64,000 nucleotides of DNA from Xylanibacter ruminicola (GTDB lineage: Bacteria; Bacteroidota; Bacteroidia; Bacteroidales; Bacteroidaceae): assembly GCA_015060625.1 (NCBI GenBank), contig SUYC01000003.1:124001-188000 (forward strand), in the 5' to 3' direction. Numbering within the stretch: position 1 is the first letter of the stretch; every line of letters starts with the position of its first letter. The position numbers were made by a program, and so were the translations under genes. Positions 43,461 to 50,747 of the stretch are shown here, piece by piece. A model generated the notes under the pieces. That model was not told where the DNA came from and did no database searches. It was given only the letters and a program-made list of their open reading frames with translations.

Positions 43461-44900
43461 TTAGTCCAGGCGGGTGATGATAGGCATGGTCCACTCGTTA
43501 TGAGCGATACGAGCCACTGGGTTGTAGATGCGGAAGATGAGATGGAAGTCGTCAGCAGGTGCAGGCAGCCAGTTGTCGGGATGCTCCGTATCTGCTTCGT
43601 GCGAAACATAGATGTCGAGCGATCCATCATCATTGCGCTTCCAGTTGTCGCGGTCGGTGATATTATAGCGATTCTGCTCGTTGTCATAGAGGAAGTTGTC
43701 TTCGCCATAGAGCGTCACACTCCAGAATCCGAAAGGATTCGTGTCTGGCCAGTTGTCAGCATCAATATGCAGGCAATATCGGTGGTTACCATTCAGGTGC
43801 TTTCCTTCTGAATCAACGTTGGCACGTGGATATACAGCCACGCTTACAGGATTAGCTGCCAGCGCTGCCACAGCTATCAGTGCGCGATAATAATATTCGG
43901 TACCAAACTCAGCGATAGGTTCTCCATAGAACTGCCAAGAGCCATTAGGCTTCACAAACTGCTGACTGCGTGGTGTGGTGATAGCGATGATATTGGTCAC
44001 CAGGTTTGTCCACAACTGCTCAGCCTCGCTGCCGAAGATAGAAGCATCAAACTTCAGTCCAGGACCTACGTTGATACGCTTCAGGTCGGCCAGCCATTTT
44101 GCATCTTCTTTTGCGGGCGGATTGGTCAGCATCAGCTCATTGGCGCGTGCAAAGAATTTGTCCATTGGCATTGTCATGATGTAGTCCACAGGTGCTTTAA
44201 AGTCGTAGTCAGGGTTGTGCGTACCCTTACCAGTATATTCTGCGCCAGTGGTCAGATAGTCGTTCAGCATATAGGTGCGCATCTCGTCCTGTATGGCATG
44301 CACGTTGGGCAGGTCGTCCTTACCCTTGCACACAGTGCGCAGTAGCATCCACACGTGGTCGGTAGGGCTTGCTATATGCGTCATGTTGGCAGGCACCTCA
44401 CCTTTGAAGTTTGGTCCTGTAAAACAGTAGTAGCCATAATCGCCCTCGATGTCAGTAGCCACAGGTGCAGCTATACAGTTGCTCCAGGCATCCAGGATCT
44501 GTGCCAGACAGAAACGGTCTGTGTGAGGCAGGCGCAACACGAGTGCATCTCCTGAGAGGTCCATCATCACCTGTGTGTAGTTCGTGTCCACGTTAGGTGT
44601 CACCACCTCTTTGGTATTAGCATTGGCCAGCACGCGGGCATGAATCAGGCGGTTGGGAGGTGCCTGCTGCTGCCCCACGGGCTCCACCACGTTGGTCATG
44701 TGCAGATAAGTGGCATCCATGAGCATCAGTGGCAGTGCATACACGTAAGCCCGCTCTAGCAGCTCTGCCTTCTCGGCATCAGTTAGTTTATTTGACGCAT
44801 TAGCGGGATTGTCGGAATAGGATGCGCATCCTGTACCAACGATGGTTGCCAGCAGCATCATGGCCGCTGTAGCAAGGTAATGAATTAGTTTTGTTTTCAT
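43461..44900 (-). CDS. DUF1254/DUF1214-domain lipoprotein (479 aa)
   Basis: The start is ATG 44900 (MKTKLIHYL). The open frame extends further upstream, but only through the promoter. A lipoprotein signal has lipobox VGTGC (Cys25). Residues about 50-190 match DUF1254 (ERAYVYALPLMLMDATYLHMTN ... VVTPNVDTNYTQVMMDLSGDALVLRLP) and the C-terminal part matches DUF1214 (NGNHRYCLHIDADNWPDTNPFGFWSVTLYGEDNFLYDNEQNRYNITDRD). Such proteins are widespread periplasmic/outer-membrane proteins with no established activity. A deletion-derived copy of this gene lies at 48.45-48.67 kb. Confidence 0.88.
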   Translation of the reverse strand: MKTKLIHYLATAAMMLLATIVGTGCASYSDNPANASNKLTDAEKAELLERAYVYALPLMLMDATYLHMTNVVEPVGQQQAPPNRLIHARVLANANTKEVVTPNVDTNYTQVMMDLSGDALVLRLPHTDRFCLAQILDAWSNCIAAPVATDIEGDYGYYCFTGPNFKGEVPANMTHIASPTDHVWMLLRTVCKGKDDLPNVHAIQDEMRTYMLNDYLTTGAEYTGKGTHNPDYDFKAPVDYIMTMPMDKFFARANELMLTNPPAKEDAKWLADLKRINVGPGLKFDASIFGSEAEQLWTNLVTNIIAITTPRSQQFVKPNGSWQFYGEPIAEFGTEYYYRALIAVAALAANPVSVAVYPRANVDSEGKHLNGNHRYCLHIDADNWPDTNPFGFWSVTLYGEDNFLYDNEQNRYNITDRDNWKRNDDGSLDIYVSHEADTEHPDNWLPAPADDFHLIFRIYNPVARIAHNEWTMPIITRLD

Positions 44901-44944
44901 ACAGTTTTTTATTTGATTTATAGTAAAAAATTTTTTAACCGCCG

Positions 44945-44976
44945 CAAAGATATGAAAAAAATCCATATCCTCCAAA
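44945..44976 (-). promoter_or_regulatory. DUF1254 gene promoter, TTTGGAG-family member 2
   Basis: The complement carries TTTG (44973-44976), 20-nt spacer, TATCTTTG (44945-44952), with the shared GCAAAAAGTTTGGAGGATAT context. Confidence 0.8.
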
Positions 44977-45031
44977 CTTTTTGCAAAATTATTTAGACCA
45001 TAAATCAAATTTTATTACTTCCCATTGCGCC

Positions 45032-45121
45032 CTAGTAGCCTGGATTCTGTTTGAGTTCAAATGCTGTACCCTTGGTGGCGTCTATCTCTGCTTGTGGAAT
45101 AGCCCGTACTTGTTGGTTTTC
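45032..45121 (-). pseudogene. SusD C-terminal remnant (29 codons)
   Basis: The complement encodes RAIPQAEIDATKGTAFELKQ followed by NPGY and a stop. It is nearly identical to the end of the intact SusD at 38.4 kb (VAIPQTEIDATKGSAFELKQ then NPGY) but preceded by unrelated sequence. It marks a former SusC/SusD locus beside the DUF1254 gene. A 34-codon ORF in another frame (45082-45186) is probably fortuitous. The rest of 44901-45203 holds only the DUF1254 promoter. Confidence 0.85.
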
Positions 45122-45203
45122 ATAATATCTGGTGGCAATAATACATATTGCACATCGTATGCGTCTGCAATATCTTTGATTTTCATTTTTTTATGTAGAT
45201 GTA

Positions 45204-45866
45204 TCACTTTCTATTCATCACACTCTCAGCCAACAGATACACTCGTGTTCCGAGAGTCTGAGGCCAGCGGTCTGTAGGATTCTTGTCCAATGTTTTTGCT
45301 CGTGCAATTGCCTCCTCGACATGAGTAATCAGCATTTGAGCATCGTATGCAGCTTCATGGTAAGAACCCATTTCTTGACGCAATCGCATCTTTAGATATG
45401 GGTCTGTCCTCCTCGAAGTTCGACGATTCTCCAACCATTGTTGTTGCTCTTCGGGAGACAATGAAGTAGCATCTACCAGATGCAACAGCAACCAAAGTTC
45501 TATGCAAGGATTACTTAAAGCCATGTGCATATAGTCATCTTGGGCACATTCCGTAGCCACGCGTGACAGCATTGCTTCTGTCCAACGGTCTTTATCAATG
45601 ACAAGCCAAAGCTCATCGTCTGCTTCCAACGCATACTGTTCTTTGTAGTCGTTCAGTTGCTTCAACACGTGTTCCGGGCTGGAGTTGTTTTGCTCGGTTT
45701 CACTCCGTTCCAAGATATGTACATGCACACTGGGATTGGTATATTCCTTGGCCAATGCCTTGAAATATATCCGCTCCGTGTCCTTGCCCTCAGAGGCTAT
45801 GACTATTAGGCGAGCGTCACGGAATGCCTCTTGACGCTCACGCATCAAACTATTCCTGCTTCGCAT
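45204..45866 (-). CDS. RloB-family protein (220 aa), partner of the AAA ATPase
   Basis: This Toprim-like protein of the RloB/AbiLii family has ARLIVIASEGKDTERIYFKAL (residues 18-38, with the conserved Glu), DDELWLVIDKDRW (near 83-95, the acidic Toprim pair) and SNPCIELWLLLHLVDA, in the order expected. Family knowledge: RloB occurs with an AAA15 ATPase as RloA/RloB and is the second component of AbiL abortive-infection systems. It is predicted to act as a nuclease on infection. It overlaps the end of the ATPase gene by 17 nt; a Met at residue 8 is an alternative start. Confidence 0.85.
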   Translation of the reverse strand: MRSRNSLMRERQEAFRDARLIVIASEGKDTERIYFKALAKEYTNPSVHVHILERSETEQNNSSPEHVLKQLNDYKEQYALEADDELWLVIDKDRWTEAMLSRVATECAQDDYMHMALSNPCIELWLLLHLVDATSLSPEEQQQWLENRRTSRRTDPYLKMRLRQEMGSYHEAAYDAQMLITHVEEAIARAKTLDKNPTDRWPQTLGTRVYLLAESVMNRK

Positions 45867-47193
45867 CGTCCCAATGAATATTATTTAGTTCACCAAAGAA
45901 CGGAATTGCTCCGTATCGGCCATTCAGATAACCCTTCTGCACATTCTCCCTCGGCTTGTACTCACAGAGCGAAGACAAATGGCTTTCCCCCTTCTTGTCT
46001 TTCTCCACGAACCACACTTCATCCTGGCGGATAGGGGCAGTAGAAAGCAGATTGGACTCGTGCGTGGTGCATATCAGCTGCATCTGTGAATCGCTTCCAA
46101 GCAAACTGTTATACATCTCCAACAGTTTCAATGTCAGCATCGGATGCAGACTTCTATCGACCTCATCAATCACATAGACGGCATCATTGGCACGCATATC
46201 AATGAGCATAGGAATGAAATCGAAAAGGCGAGACGTTCCATCGGACTCCTCGAACATCTCAAATATATAGTCAGAATTGCTGCCTTCTGTCTTGTGGATT
46301 GTCTTCAATTCGTACCACTTAAGGTTCTTCGACTCGTCTTTCTCGGCAAAGATGAAGCGGCTCTCATTGTGAATCACTACGCCAGTTTCGGAGCCTTTGC
46401 CTTCAAGACTTTCCTCAATCTTCTGTCGGATTTCATCGGGAATGCCCAATTCTTCAGGTTTAGACTCTACGCGACGAAGGTCTGAGATTCCTGTTCCAAA
46501 ATAATTTAGCAGTTCTCGCATCACAGTCCTGAACTGAGTGTCGTTCACAACTCGGAATGGGAAATCCGTTCTATGAGTATTGGGGAAGATGATGTTTAGA
46601 TTCTCAAACCATTTACGAGCAGACTTAATCGTATCTATTCCCTTTCCGTTACGCTTGATATACTCACTTAAGAAAGTACCCTTGGTAGGAGTACCATCAA
46701 TTAGGAACTTCAAGAATTGTCCATCCTCATCCTTTAAGAACTGAGGTGCAATAGTATTATCCCAACTGTCACCATTGCGTTTACGCTCAAAAATCAAGGT
46801 GTCATTGCGGCTGCCAGTCTTATATAGCCATTCCTCAAGCAAGCCGCCCTTTGAGAAAGCTACTCCATAAGCAAAGAACTGGTTGTCTGCCTTGAACTCC
46901 AATTCGATACTCGAACGCTCCTGGGGTTCATCAGTCATCTTGAAGTAATTGTACTTTCGATTACTCCAACCATCAAGAGCAAAGTCCTTGATGATAGCCA
47001 AGCACTTTATGATGTTCGACTTACCCGAAGCATTGGCACCATAAATCAATCCCATGCGGAGCACAGATATATCATCTCGCTTCTCAGCACGTGACACCTG
47101 CAACGGCAATTGGTCGCTCTTGCTGGCAGTGAACAAGATGCGCGTTTCCTCGTTAAAAGAGTAAATGTTTTCAAATTTGGCTGACAATAACAT
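45850..47193 (-). CDS. AAA15-family ATPase (RloA/AbiLi-like), 447 aa
   Basis: This OLD/ABC-type ATPase shows LLSAKFENIYSFNEETRILF at the start, Walker A GANASGKSN (residues 52-60) and KCLAIIKDF after it. A long insertion holds the coiled region, then comes Walker B/D-loop DAVYVIDEVDRSLHPMLTLKLLEMY (near 338-362) with QLICTTHESNLL as the H-loop. Together with the downstream RloB gene it forms a two-gene defence module (AbiL-type). The ATPase is thought to sense phage and gate the Toprim partner, an inference from related PARIS/AbiL systems. A TATCTTTG box (complement of 47226-47233) lies just upstream. Confidence 0.87.
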   Translation of the reverse strand: MLLSAKFENIYSFNEETRILFTASKSDQLPLQVSRAEKRDDISVLRMGLIYGANASGKSNIIKCLAIIKDFALDGWSNRKYNYFKMTDEPQERSSIELEFKADNQFFAYGVAFSKGGLLEEWLYKTGSRNDTLIFERKRNGDSWDNTIAPQFLKDEDGQFLKFLIDGTPTKGTFLSEYIKRNGKGIDTIKSARKWFENLNIIFPNTHRTDFPFRVVNDTQFRTVMRELLNYFGTGISDLRRVESKPEELGIPDEIRQKIEESLEGKGSETGVVIHNESRFIFAEKDESKNLKWYELKTIHKTEGSNSDYIFEMFEESDGTSRLFDFIPMLIDMRANDAVYVIDEVDRSLHPMLTLKLLEMYNSLLGSDSQMQLICTTHESNLLSTAPIRQDEVWFVEKDKKGESHLSSLCEYKPRENVQKGYLNGRYGAIPFFGELNNIHWDDAKQE

Positions 47194-47429
47194 AATGACG
47201 TCTGATATTTTGTGAAATTTCGTTGCAAAGATAGCATTTTATTTCAAACCACAGACAATTAATGGTGTTAAATATGTATAAATACGACAAAAATTATGTG
47301 TTGCATCGTTATTTTGTCAGTTGTTGACATAATTTTGTTATAAATTTGACTTTGGCTTGATGTTTGCAAGAATAATATAAAGCGCTATGTGACTTTTATT
47401 TGAAATATCTTCCAAACTTTTTCGGCAAT

Positions 47430-47489
47430 TTCTTGCTGAATTGATTTTTTCTTTGTACTTTTGTCGCATGTTGGTGTGTTGGAGCCGAT
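47430..47489 (+). promoter_or_regulatory. Promoter segment identical to the cas operon promoter
   Basis: The 60 nt are identical, without mismatch, to 50793-50852 upstream of cas3. It includes a TTG-N20-TACTTTTG promoter. Here it precedes the rhuM stub at 47508. Confidence 0.85.
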
Positions 47490-47507
47490 GAAAAGATTTA
47501 ATCGTTC

Positions 47508-47564
47508 ATGCCTAAGAAATTTGAGATAAGAAACAGTGCGGCTGAGTTCCTGATGTTACCGTAG
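47508..47564 (+). pseudogene. rhuM N-terminal stub (18 codons)
   Basis: ATG at 47508 opens MPKKFEIRNSAAEFLMLP followed by a stop. The stretch IRNSAAEFLM aligns with IRNSTAEFLI at the start of the complete RhuM protein encoded at 56392. Nothing else of the gene remains before the next minus-strand gene. Together with its promoter it is the left end of a lost rhuM locus. Confidence 0.75.
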
Positions 47565-47565
47565 T

Positions 47566-47766
47566 TTATTCAGCCTCAGTTCTCAGTTCTTTAACCAAAT
47601 CATCAAGGGAAGAAAGATTCTTTCCTGCGAACTTTCTTTCTTGAGCCTGTTTGTAGCCTTGAGTGATTGTATTTATAATAAATTGCTTTTCCTTTTCAGC
47701 AGCAGTATTATCAGCGACAAACTTATCAATTGTCACTCCCTTGATTGCTCCAAGAATCTGTTTCAT
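47566..47766 (-). CDS. Hypothetical small protein (66 aa)
   Basis: This is a 66-residue protein, MKQILGAIKGVTIDKFVADN onward, with a helical basic middle (INTITQGYKQAQERKF) and an acidic end (DDLVKELRTEAE). Antitoxin-like small proteins have this size and charge pattern, but I cannot assign a family. It starts 12 nt after the stop of the VapC remnant on the same strand, so it may have been part of the same operon. The reading frame is intact. Its stop abuts the rhuM stub on the other strand. Confidence 0.45.
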   Translation of the reverse strand: MKQILGAIKGVTIDKFVADNTAAEKEKQFIINTITQGYKQAQERKFAGKNLSSLDDLVKELRTEAE

Positions 47767-47778
47767 AAGAATCTGTTA

Positions 47779-47853
47779 TTAGTCCATCCAATTTTCAATC
47801 TTCAGGCCCTGTATTCGTTCAAAATGCTTGACGTTGCCTGTTACAAGGGTTGC
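47779..47853 (-). pseudogene. VapC (PIN toxin) C-terminal remnant
   Basis: The complement encodes TLVTGNVKHFERIQGLKIEN and WMD, then a stop. This is the typical last strand and helix of PIN-domain VapC toxins (lVTrNvkhFerikgLkienW). The catalytic acidic residues, which lie upstream in the family, are absent. It overlaps the end of the antitoxin gene by 13 nt in a different frame. Confidence 0.8.
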
Positions 47854-48086
47854 TTGACCATCTCGGCACTCTGTCGAAGTTCTTTTGCTACGGTCATAGC
47901 ATCTGCCGACCCACCGAAGTCACCACTAAACTTTTTTAATGCTTCGTCCAAACGAGAACTGTTTTCCTGCATTAATTCAGTTTCTTTGGGCATAATCAAT
48001 TTGTTGGCCAGCCACTCACGATCTTCCTGCGAGAGCGAAAGCCCCTGCAAATAAGTCCACAAGTTGTTTAATGCAAATGATGTCAT
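47841..48086 (-). CDS. Antitoxin-like protein (81 aa) of a decayed VapBC-type pair
   Basis: The start is ATG 48086 (MTSFALNNLWTYLQGLSLSQEDREWLANKL). The open frame continues upstream, but only through the promoter (48113-48144). The N-terminal LNNLWTYLQGLSLS ... WLANKLI pattern is common to small Bacteroidota antitoxins paired with PIN toxins. A typical end segment DAMTVAKELRQSAEM is followed by a junction (VKQPL) where the deletion into vapC has supplied the stop. A functional antitoxin may still be produced, but its toxin is gone. Confidence 0.65.
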   Translation of the reverse strand: MTSFALNNLWTYLQGLSLSQEDREWLANKLIMPKETELMQENSSRLDEALKKFSGDFGGSADAMTVAKELRQSAEMVKQPL

Positions 48087-48112
48087 AATACAATTATCTT
48101 TGATCCCGCTTG

Positions 48113-48144
48113 CAAATTTAAGCATTATTTCAATATCCTCCAAA
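48113..48144 (-). promoter_or_regulatory. Antitoxin promoter, TTTGGAG-family member 3
   Basis: The complement carries TTTG (48141-48144), 20-nt spacer, TAAATTTG (48113-48120), with the same upstream GGCAAAAAGTTTGGAGGATAT context. Confidence 0.75.
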
Positions 48145-48255
48145 CTTTTTGCCAATTATTTGCCGTTTTAGTCTTTTCTCATTTTCTTTCTCAATTTTCC
48201 TCTTATTTTCTTGCTGAATTGATTTTTTCTTCATATATTTGCAGAAAAATTCAGA

Positions 48256-48435
48256 ATGAACGATGACATATTTGAATCAATTTCACAAGGAGGCAATGGA
48301 GCGTACGATGTTGAAAATCGCAGAATTCAAGAAGTCTCCAATGGACTCCAAAGACTTTGCCAATTATATGAGGAGAAATCTGGAAATAGCAAAGCAAATG
48401 GAACGCACTTCGAAATAGAACAGCGTGCTGCTTGA
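48256..48435 (+). CDS. Small ORF, probably an N-terminal gene fragment (59 aa)
   Basis: MNDDIFESISQGGNGAYDVE opens a 59-codon frame ending FEIEQRAA. It is preceded by a plus-strand promoter copy (TTG, 20-nt spacer, TATATTTG at about 48234-48241) that shares 24 nt with the cas promoter. The sequence is protein-like but stops abruptly at the border of the duplicated DUF1254 material, so it is most likely the first part of a deleted gene. Family not recognised. Confidence 0.4.
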   Translation: MNDDIFESISQGGNGAYDVENRRIQEVSNGLQRLCQLYEEKSGNSKANGTHFEIEQRAA

Positions 48436-48445
48436 TGAAGATGGA

Positions 48446-48670
48446 GATATGTATGTGATAGATGCAGAAATAGCAAAAGCCACCCTCAAAAAACTTGAAG
48501 GTGGCTTTTTTTGTATCTAACCCCGATTAGTCCAGGCGGGTGATGATAGGCATGGTCCACTCGTTATGAGCGATCCATCATCGTTGCGCTTCCAGTTGTC
48601 GCGGTCGGTGATATAGTAAAAAATTTTTTAACCGCCGCAAATATATGAAAAAAAATCCATATCCTCCAAA
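48446..48670 (-). pseudogene. Internally deleted copy of the DUF1254 gene with terminator and promoter
   Basis: 48462-48573 repeats 43398-43507 (terminator and 3' end). 48574-48612 continues with sequence matching 43623-43660, and 48613-48670 matches the promoter region 44922-44976. The first deletion joins two GAGCGAT direct repeats (43502-43508 and 43617-43623 in the intact copy). The second joins at a short TATA microhomology. Only about 50 codons of coding sequence remain. The promoter (TTTG 48667-48670, TATATTTG 48638-48645) survives. Confidence 0.85.
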
Positions 48671-48784
48671 CTTTTTGCAAAAATATTTGGATTCTGGAGC
48701 CTGAGGCAGATGTTTAAAGTGCAAAAATTGCCCAAGAATTGCCTCCAAAGTGCAAAAATTGCACATTGAAAGAGCTTGCTGTTC

Positions 48785-49012
48785 CTATTTGGACGGATTA
48801 GATGCTTTTTCTTTGTATTCAATCATCAGTTCGTCAGCCAAGTATTCGTCACTGCGGCAATGCATGTCGGCCACACCTTCGCTTATTAGTTCGTATGTAC
48901 TTGAACTATAAAAAAATGATAGCGCATTATCTAAAGTGATGCCCGCTTGTTTTGCAAATATGTTAACTATGCGAGCATATTTCATTTGAAGTACTGTTTT
49001 ATTCGCCTTCAT
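48785..49012 (-). CDS. DUF3791-family protein (75 aa)
   Basis: This is a small helical protein (VLQMKYARIVNIFAKQAGITLDNALSFFYSSSTYELISEGVADMHCRSDEYLADELMIEY) matching DUF3791, in which a helix-turn-helix-like core is followed by YLAdEL. It is the last of three coupled genes DUF3791-DUF3990-DUF3791 and starts at the stop of the DUF3990 gene. Family knowledge: DUF3791 proteins accompany DUF3990 genes in gut Bacteroidota and Firmicutes. An antitoxin or immunity role is inferred from this pairing. Confidence 0.75.
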   Translation of the reverse strand: MKANKTVLQMKYARIVNIFAKQAGITLDNALSFFYSSSTYELISEGVADMHCRSDEYLADELMIEYKEKASNPSK

Positions 49013-49488
49013 TATTTCACCCTTTCTGCTTTAATAAAATGAAGATGACGACATAACATGTCACCATTTAGAATACATAGCTGATGATTAGGTTTCTCGT
49101 ATTTCAAACGTCCAAGAGCTTCCTCTTTTGTAATGAGACCTGCAAAATACAAATCTATCGTGTTAAAAACATTATCATTAGCCACTCCACCTGAGACTGC
49201 ATCATATTTTGGTGCGGTTATATCTCCTTTTCGACAAAGAGCTACATAATCAAGCCATTCTTCATCATAACTTTCAAAAGTCTTAATAATAAAACCTGGT
49301 GTTTCTTCATCCATTTCATATTCATTGATGAACGCCTCTTTACCTCTTCGAGTGAATCTCTCTGAATACCGGACAGCTTGTTCGTACAAATTAGTGAGAT
49401 AAAAACCTCGTCCAAAGTCTAATTTCTCTCTGGAATGCAGTACGTCAGGTTTGTCAATGCGTAAAGTTGATGCGTGAAAAAGTTTCAT
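49012..49488 (-). CDS. DUF3990-family protein, ADP-ribosyltransferase-like candidate toxin (158 aa)
   Basis: It begins MKLFHASTLRIDKPDVLHSREKLDFGRGFYLTN; LYHGS-like FHAST and DFGRGFYLT correspond to the His and Tyr elements of ADP-ribosyltransferase folds described for DUF3990. A C-terminal block (KPNHQLCILNGDMLCRHLHFI) is also typical. A toxin activity, probably modification of a host or phage target, is inferred from fold and from being flanked by two DUF3791 genes. It overlaps the upstream gene by ATGA and abuts the downstream one, so all three are translationally coupled. Confidence 0.78.
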   Translation of the reverse strand: MKLFHASTLRIDKPDVLHSREKLDFGRGFYLTNLYEQAVRYSERFTRRGKEAFINEYEMDEETPGFIIKTFESYDEEWLDYVALCRKGDITAPKYDAVSGGVANDNVFNTIDLYFAGLITKEEALGRLKYEKPNHQLCILNGDMLCRHLHFIKAERVK

Positions 49489-49700
49489 ACCAGTGCCCCT
49501 CTTTCCTTTAAAGCTTCTGTAAGATCTTCTACAATATACTCTTTGCTGAACGAATGCAGAATATCATAACAAGGTATTATATAATCGTTGAGAAGTCCAG
49601 AAGAGCGTAGTGCCTCATAAACCTGAGAAGCACTTTTATTAAGAGCTTCTGACAAGCTGCCTACGCAGAAAGTAATGAAATATAAATTTTCAGTCGTCAT
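49485..49700 (-). CDS. DUF3791-like protein (71 aa), first gene of the triple
   Basis: This is a 71-aa helical protein (LYFITFCVGSLSEALNKSASQVYEALRSSGLLNDYIIPCYDILHSFSKEYIVEDLTEAL). The pattern of N-terminal FITFCVGSLSEAL and a late YIVEDLTEAL resembles DUF3791, shorter than and distinct from its partner at 48.8 kb. It precedes the DUF3990 gene with an ATGA overlap. Its promoter (49726-49757) is a member of the TTTGGAG family. Roles as antitoxin or regulator are inferred. Confidence 0.7.
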   Translation of the reverse strand: MTTENLYFITFCVGSLSEALNKSASQVYEALRSSGLLNDYIIPCYDILHSFSKEYIVEDLTEALKERGALV

Positions 49701-49725
49701 AATTCCATTATTAAAGATCTCGCTG

Positions 49726-49757
49726 CAAAAATAAGAATTATTTCCATATCCTCCAAA
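49726..49757 (-). promoter_or_regulatory. Promoter of the DUF3791-DUF3990 cluster, TTTGGAG-family member 5
   Basis: The complement carries TTTG (49754-49757), 20-nt spacer, TATTTTTG (49726-49733), with the GCAAAAAGTTTGGAGGATAT context and extended identity to the DUF1254 promoter flank (TTTAGACCATAAATCAAAT). Confidence 0.8.
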
Positions 49758-49790
49758 CTTTTTGCAAAATTATTTAGACCATAAATCAAA

Positions 49791-49922
49791 TCATAATTTG
49801 ATGGTAAATTCATCCATGATGTCATCGTTCTCTATCTCGTATGTGAGTTCTTTTCGGATAATTTTCTTATCTTCGTATTCAGGCATCTCTACCGATACCC
49901 TTGCAAATTGATCTTGTGTCAT
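49791..49922 (-). CDS. Small hypothetical protein (43 aa)
   Basis: ATG 49922 opens MTQDQFARVSVEMPEYEDKK and ends DEFTIKL. It is a complete, acidic 43-residue frame directly downstream of the cupin gene (17 nt gap) on the same strand, so co-transcription is possible. No family is recognised. Its stop lies at the edge of the shared promoter flank. Confidence 0.45.
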   Translation of the reverse strand: MTQDQFARVSVEMPEYEDKKIIRKELTYEIENDDIMDEFTIKL

Positions 49923-49939
49923 AACTTTAACTATAATTT

Positions 49940-50287
49940 TTATTTCAGGAAGTCCTCGCGCATGGGGGTGAAGGTGTCGATGAGAACACCTGCTTCAAGG
50001 CATACGCAACCATGAGGCAGATTTGGAGCAACATAATAGCCATCTCCAGCTCTTAGGATTTTCTTTTCCTCTCCGATAGTTACTTCAAAGCATCCGCTGG
50101 CCACATAGGTAGTCTGCGTATGTGGATGCTGATGCAGCGTGCCAACCGATCCTTGATTGCATTTCACTTTCACCATCATTAAGTTCTCATCATACCCCAT
50201 GATCTGACGAACAACGCCTTCACCGGCCTGTTCCCACTCAATCTCCGAGGCTATCTGGTAAGTATTACTTTTCTTTTCCATAATCAT
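49940..50287 (-). CDS. Cupin-domain protein, KdgF-like (115 aa)
   Basis: This is a single cupin barrel. GTLHQHPHTQTTYVASGCFEVTIGEEKKIL (near residues 49-78) supplies the two His, Gln and the metal-binding pattern of cupin motif 1, and GDGYYVAPNLPHGCVCLEAGVLID the motif 2 His. The size and pattern resemble KdgF, which helps linearise unsaturated uronates; this would fit with uxuA/uxuB in the genome but they are 20 kb away. Start Met 1 or Met 3. It has its own TTTGGAG-family promoter (50327-50358). Confidence 0.8.
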   Translation of the reverse strand: MIMEKKSNTYQIASEIEWEQAGEGVVRQIMGYDENLMMVKVKCNQGSVGTLHQHPHTQTTYVASGCFEVTIGEEKKILRAGDGYYVAPNLPHGCVCLEAGVLIDTFTPMREDFLK

Positions 50288-50326
50288 AACTTTCTGGCTT
50301 TAACCATATATCCTTCTGTATGGCGG

Positions 50327-50358
50327 CAAAGGTAATCATTAATTAAGTTTCCACCAAA
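50327..50358 (-). promoter_or_regulatory. Cupin gene promoter, TTTGGAG-family member 6
   Basis: The complement carries TTTG (50355-50358), 20-nt spacer, TACCTTTG (50327-50334), in the GGCAAAAAGTTTGGTGG context. Confidence 0.8.
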
Positions 50359-50385
50359 CTTTTTGCCAAATATTTACAGTTTTAA

Positions 50386-50634
50386 TTATTTACTCATCAA
50401 CTTGATATACCATTCCTCATTAGGGGAATGGCCACAGTAATGTTTGCCGTCACCTCCCAAATCCCATTGCTCAACGATTTCCCATTGACGAGTAGGGAGA
50501 AGGTCGTATTCACCTGATATAATAACGGTGGCTTCTTTACGACGAAATTTTCGATGGCTAATTTTCTTACCTCGTTTCTGAGACTTACAGCAACACCAAG
50601 TGCATACTGGTGTCTTTTTTCTACTTTTACCCAT
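50386..50634 (-). CDS. Small conserved Bacteroidota protein (82 aa)
   Basis: The start is ATG 50634 (MGKSRKKTPVCTWCCCKSQKRGKK). The open frame extends upstream but through non-coding promoter sequence. The protein is basic at the N-terminus with a C-x2-C-C-C cluster that could bind metal. It continues with SHRKFRRKEATVIISGEYDLLPTRQWEIVEQWDLGGDGKHYCGH and ends WYIKLMSK. Proteins with this architecture are frequent single genes in Bacteroidota accessory regions; no function is established. Its promoter is TTTGGAG-family member 7 (50748-50779), divergent from the cas promoter. Confidence 0.7.
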   Translation of the reverse strand: MGKSRKKTPVCTWCCCKSQKRGKKISHRKFRRKEATVIISGEYDLLPTRQWEIVEQWDLGGDGKHYCGHSPNEEWYIKLMSK

Positions 50635-50747
50635 AATGTTTGTAATGTTATGAGAGGTCGCATACTCTTGATGCGCCACTCGGTTAAACATTACGAGGCA
50701 AAGGATTCTTTCAATAGTTTCATATATTCTATATTTATATTTTGCTG

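Noticed and set aside
45082..45186. 34-codon ORF on the minus strand starting MKIKDIADAYDV
   Set aside because: It ends inside the SusD remnant in the wrong frame, with no supporting promoter or homologue known to me.
48087..48155. Longer start for the antitoxin gene
   Set aside because: The extra codons are the TTTGGAGGATAT promoter read as protein; the same promoter occurs in front of six other genes.
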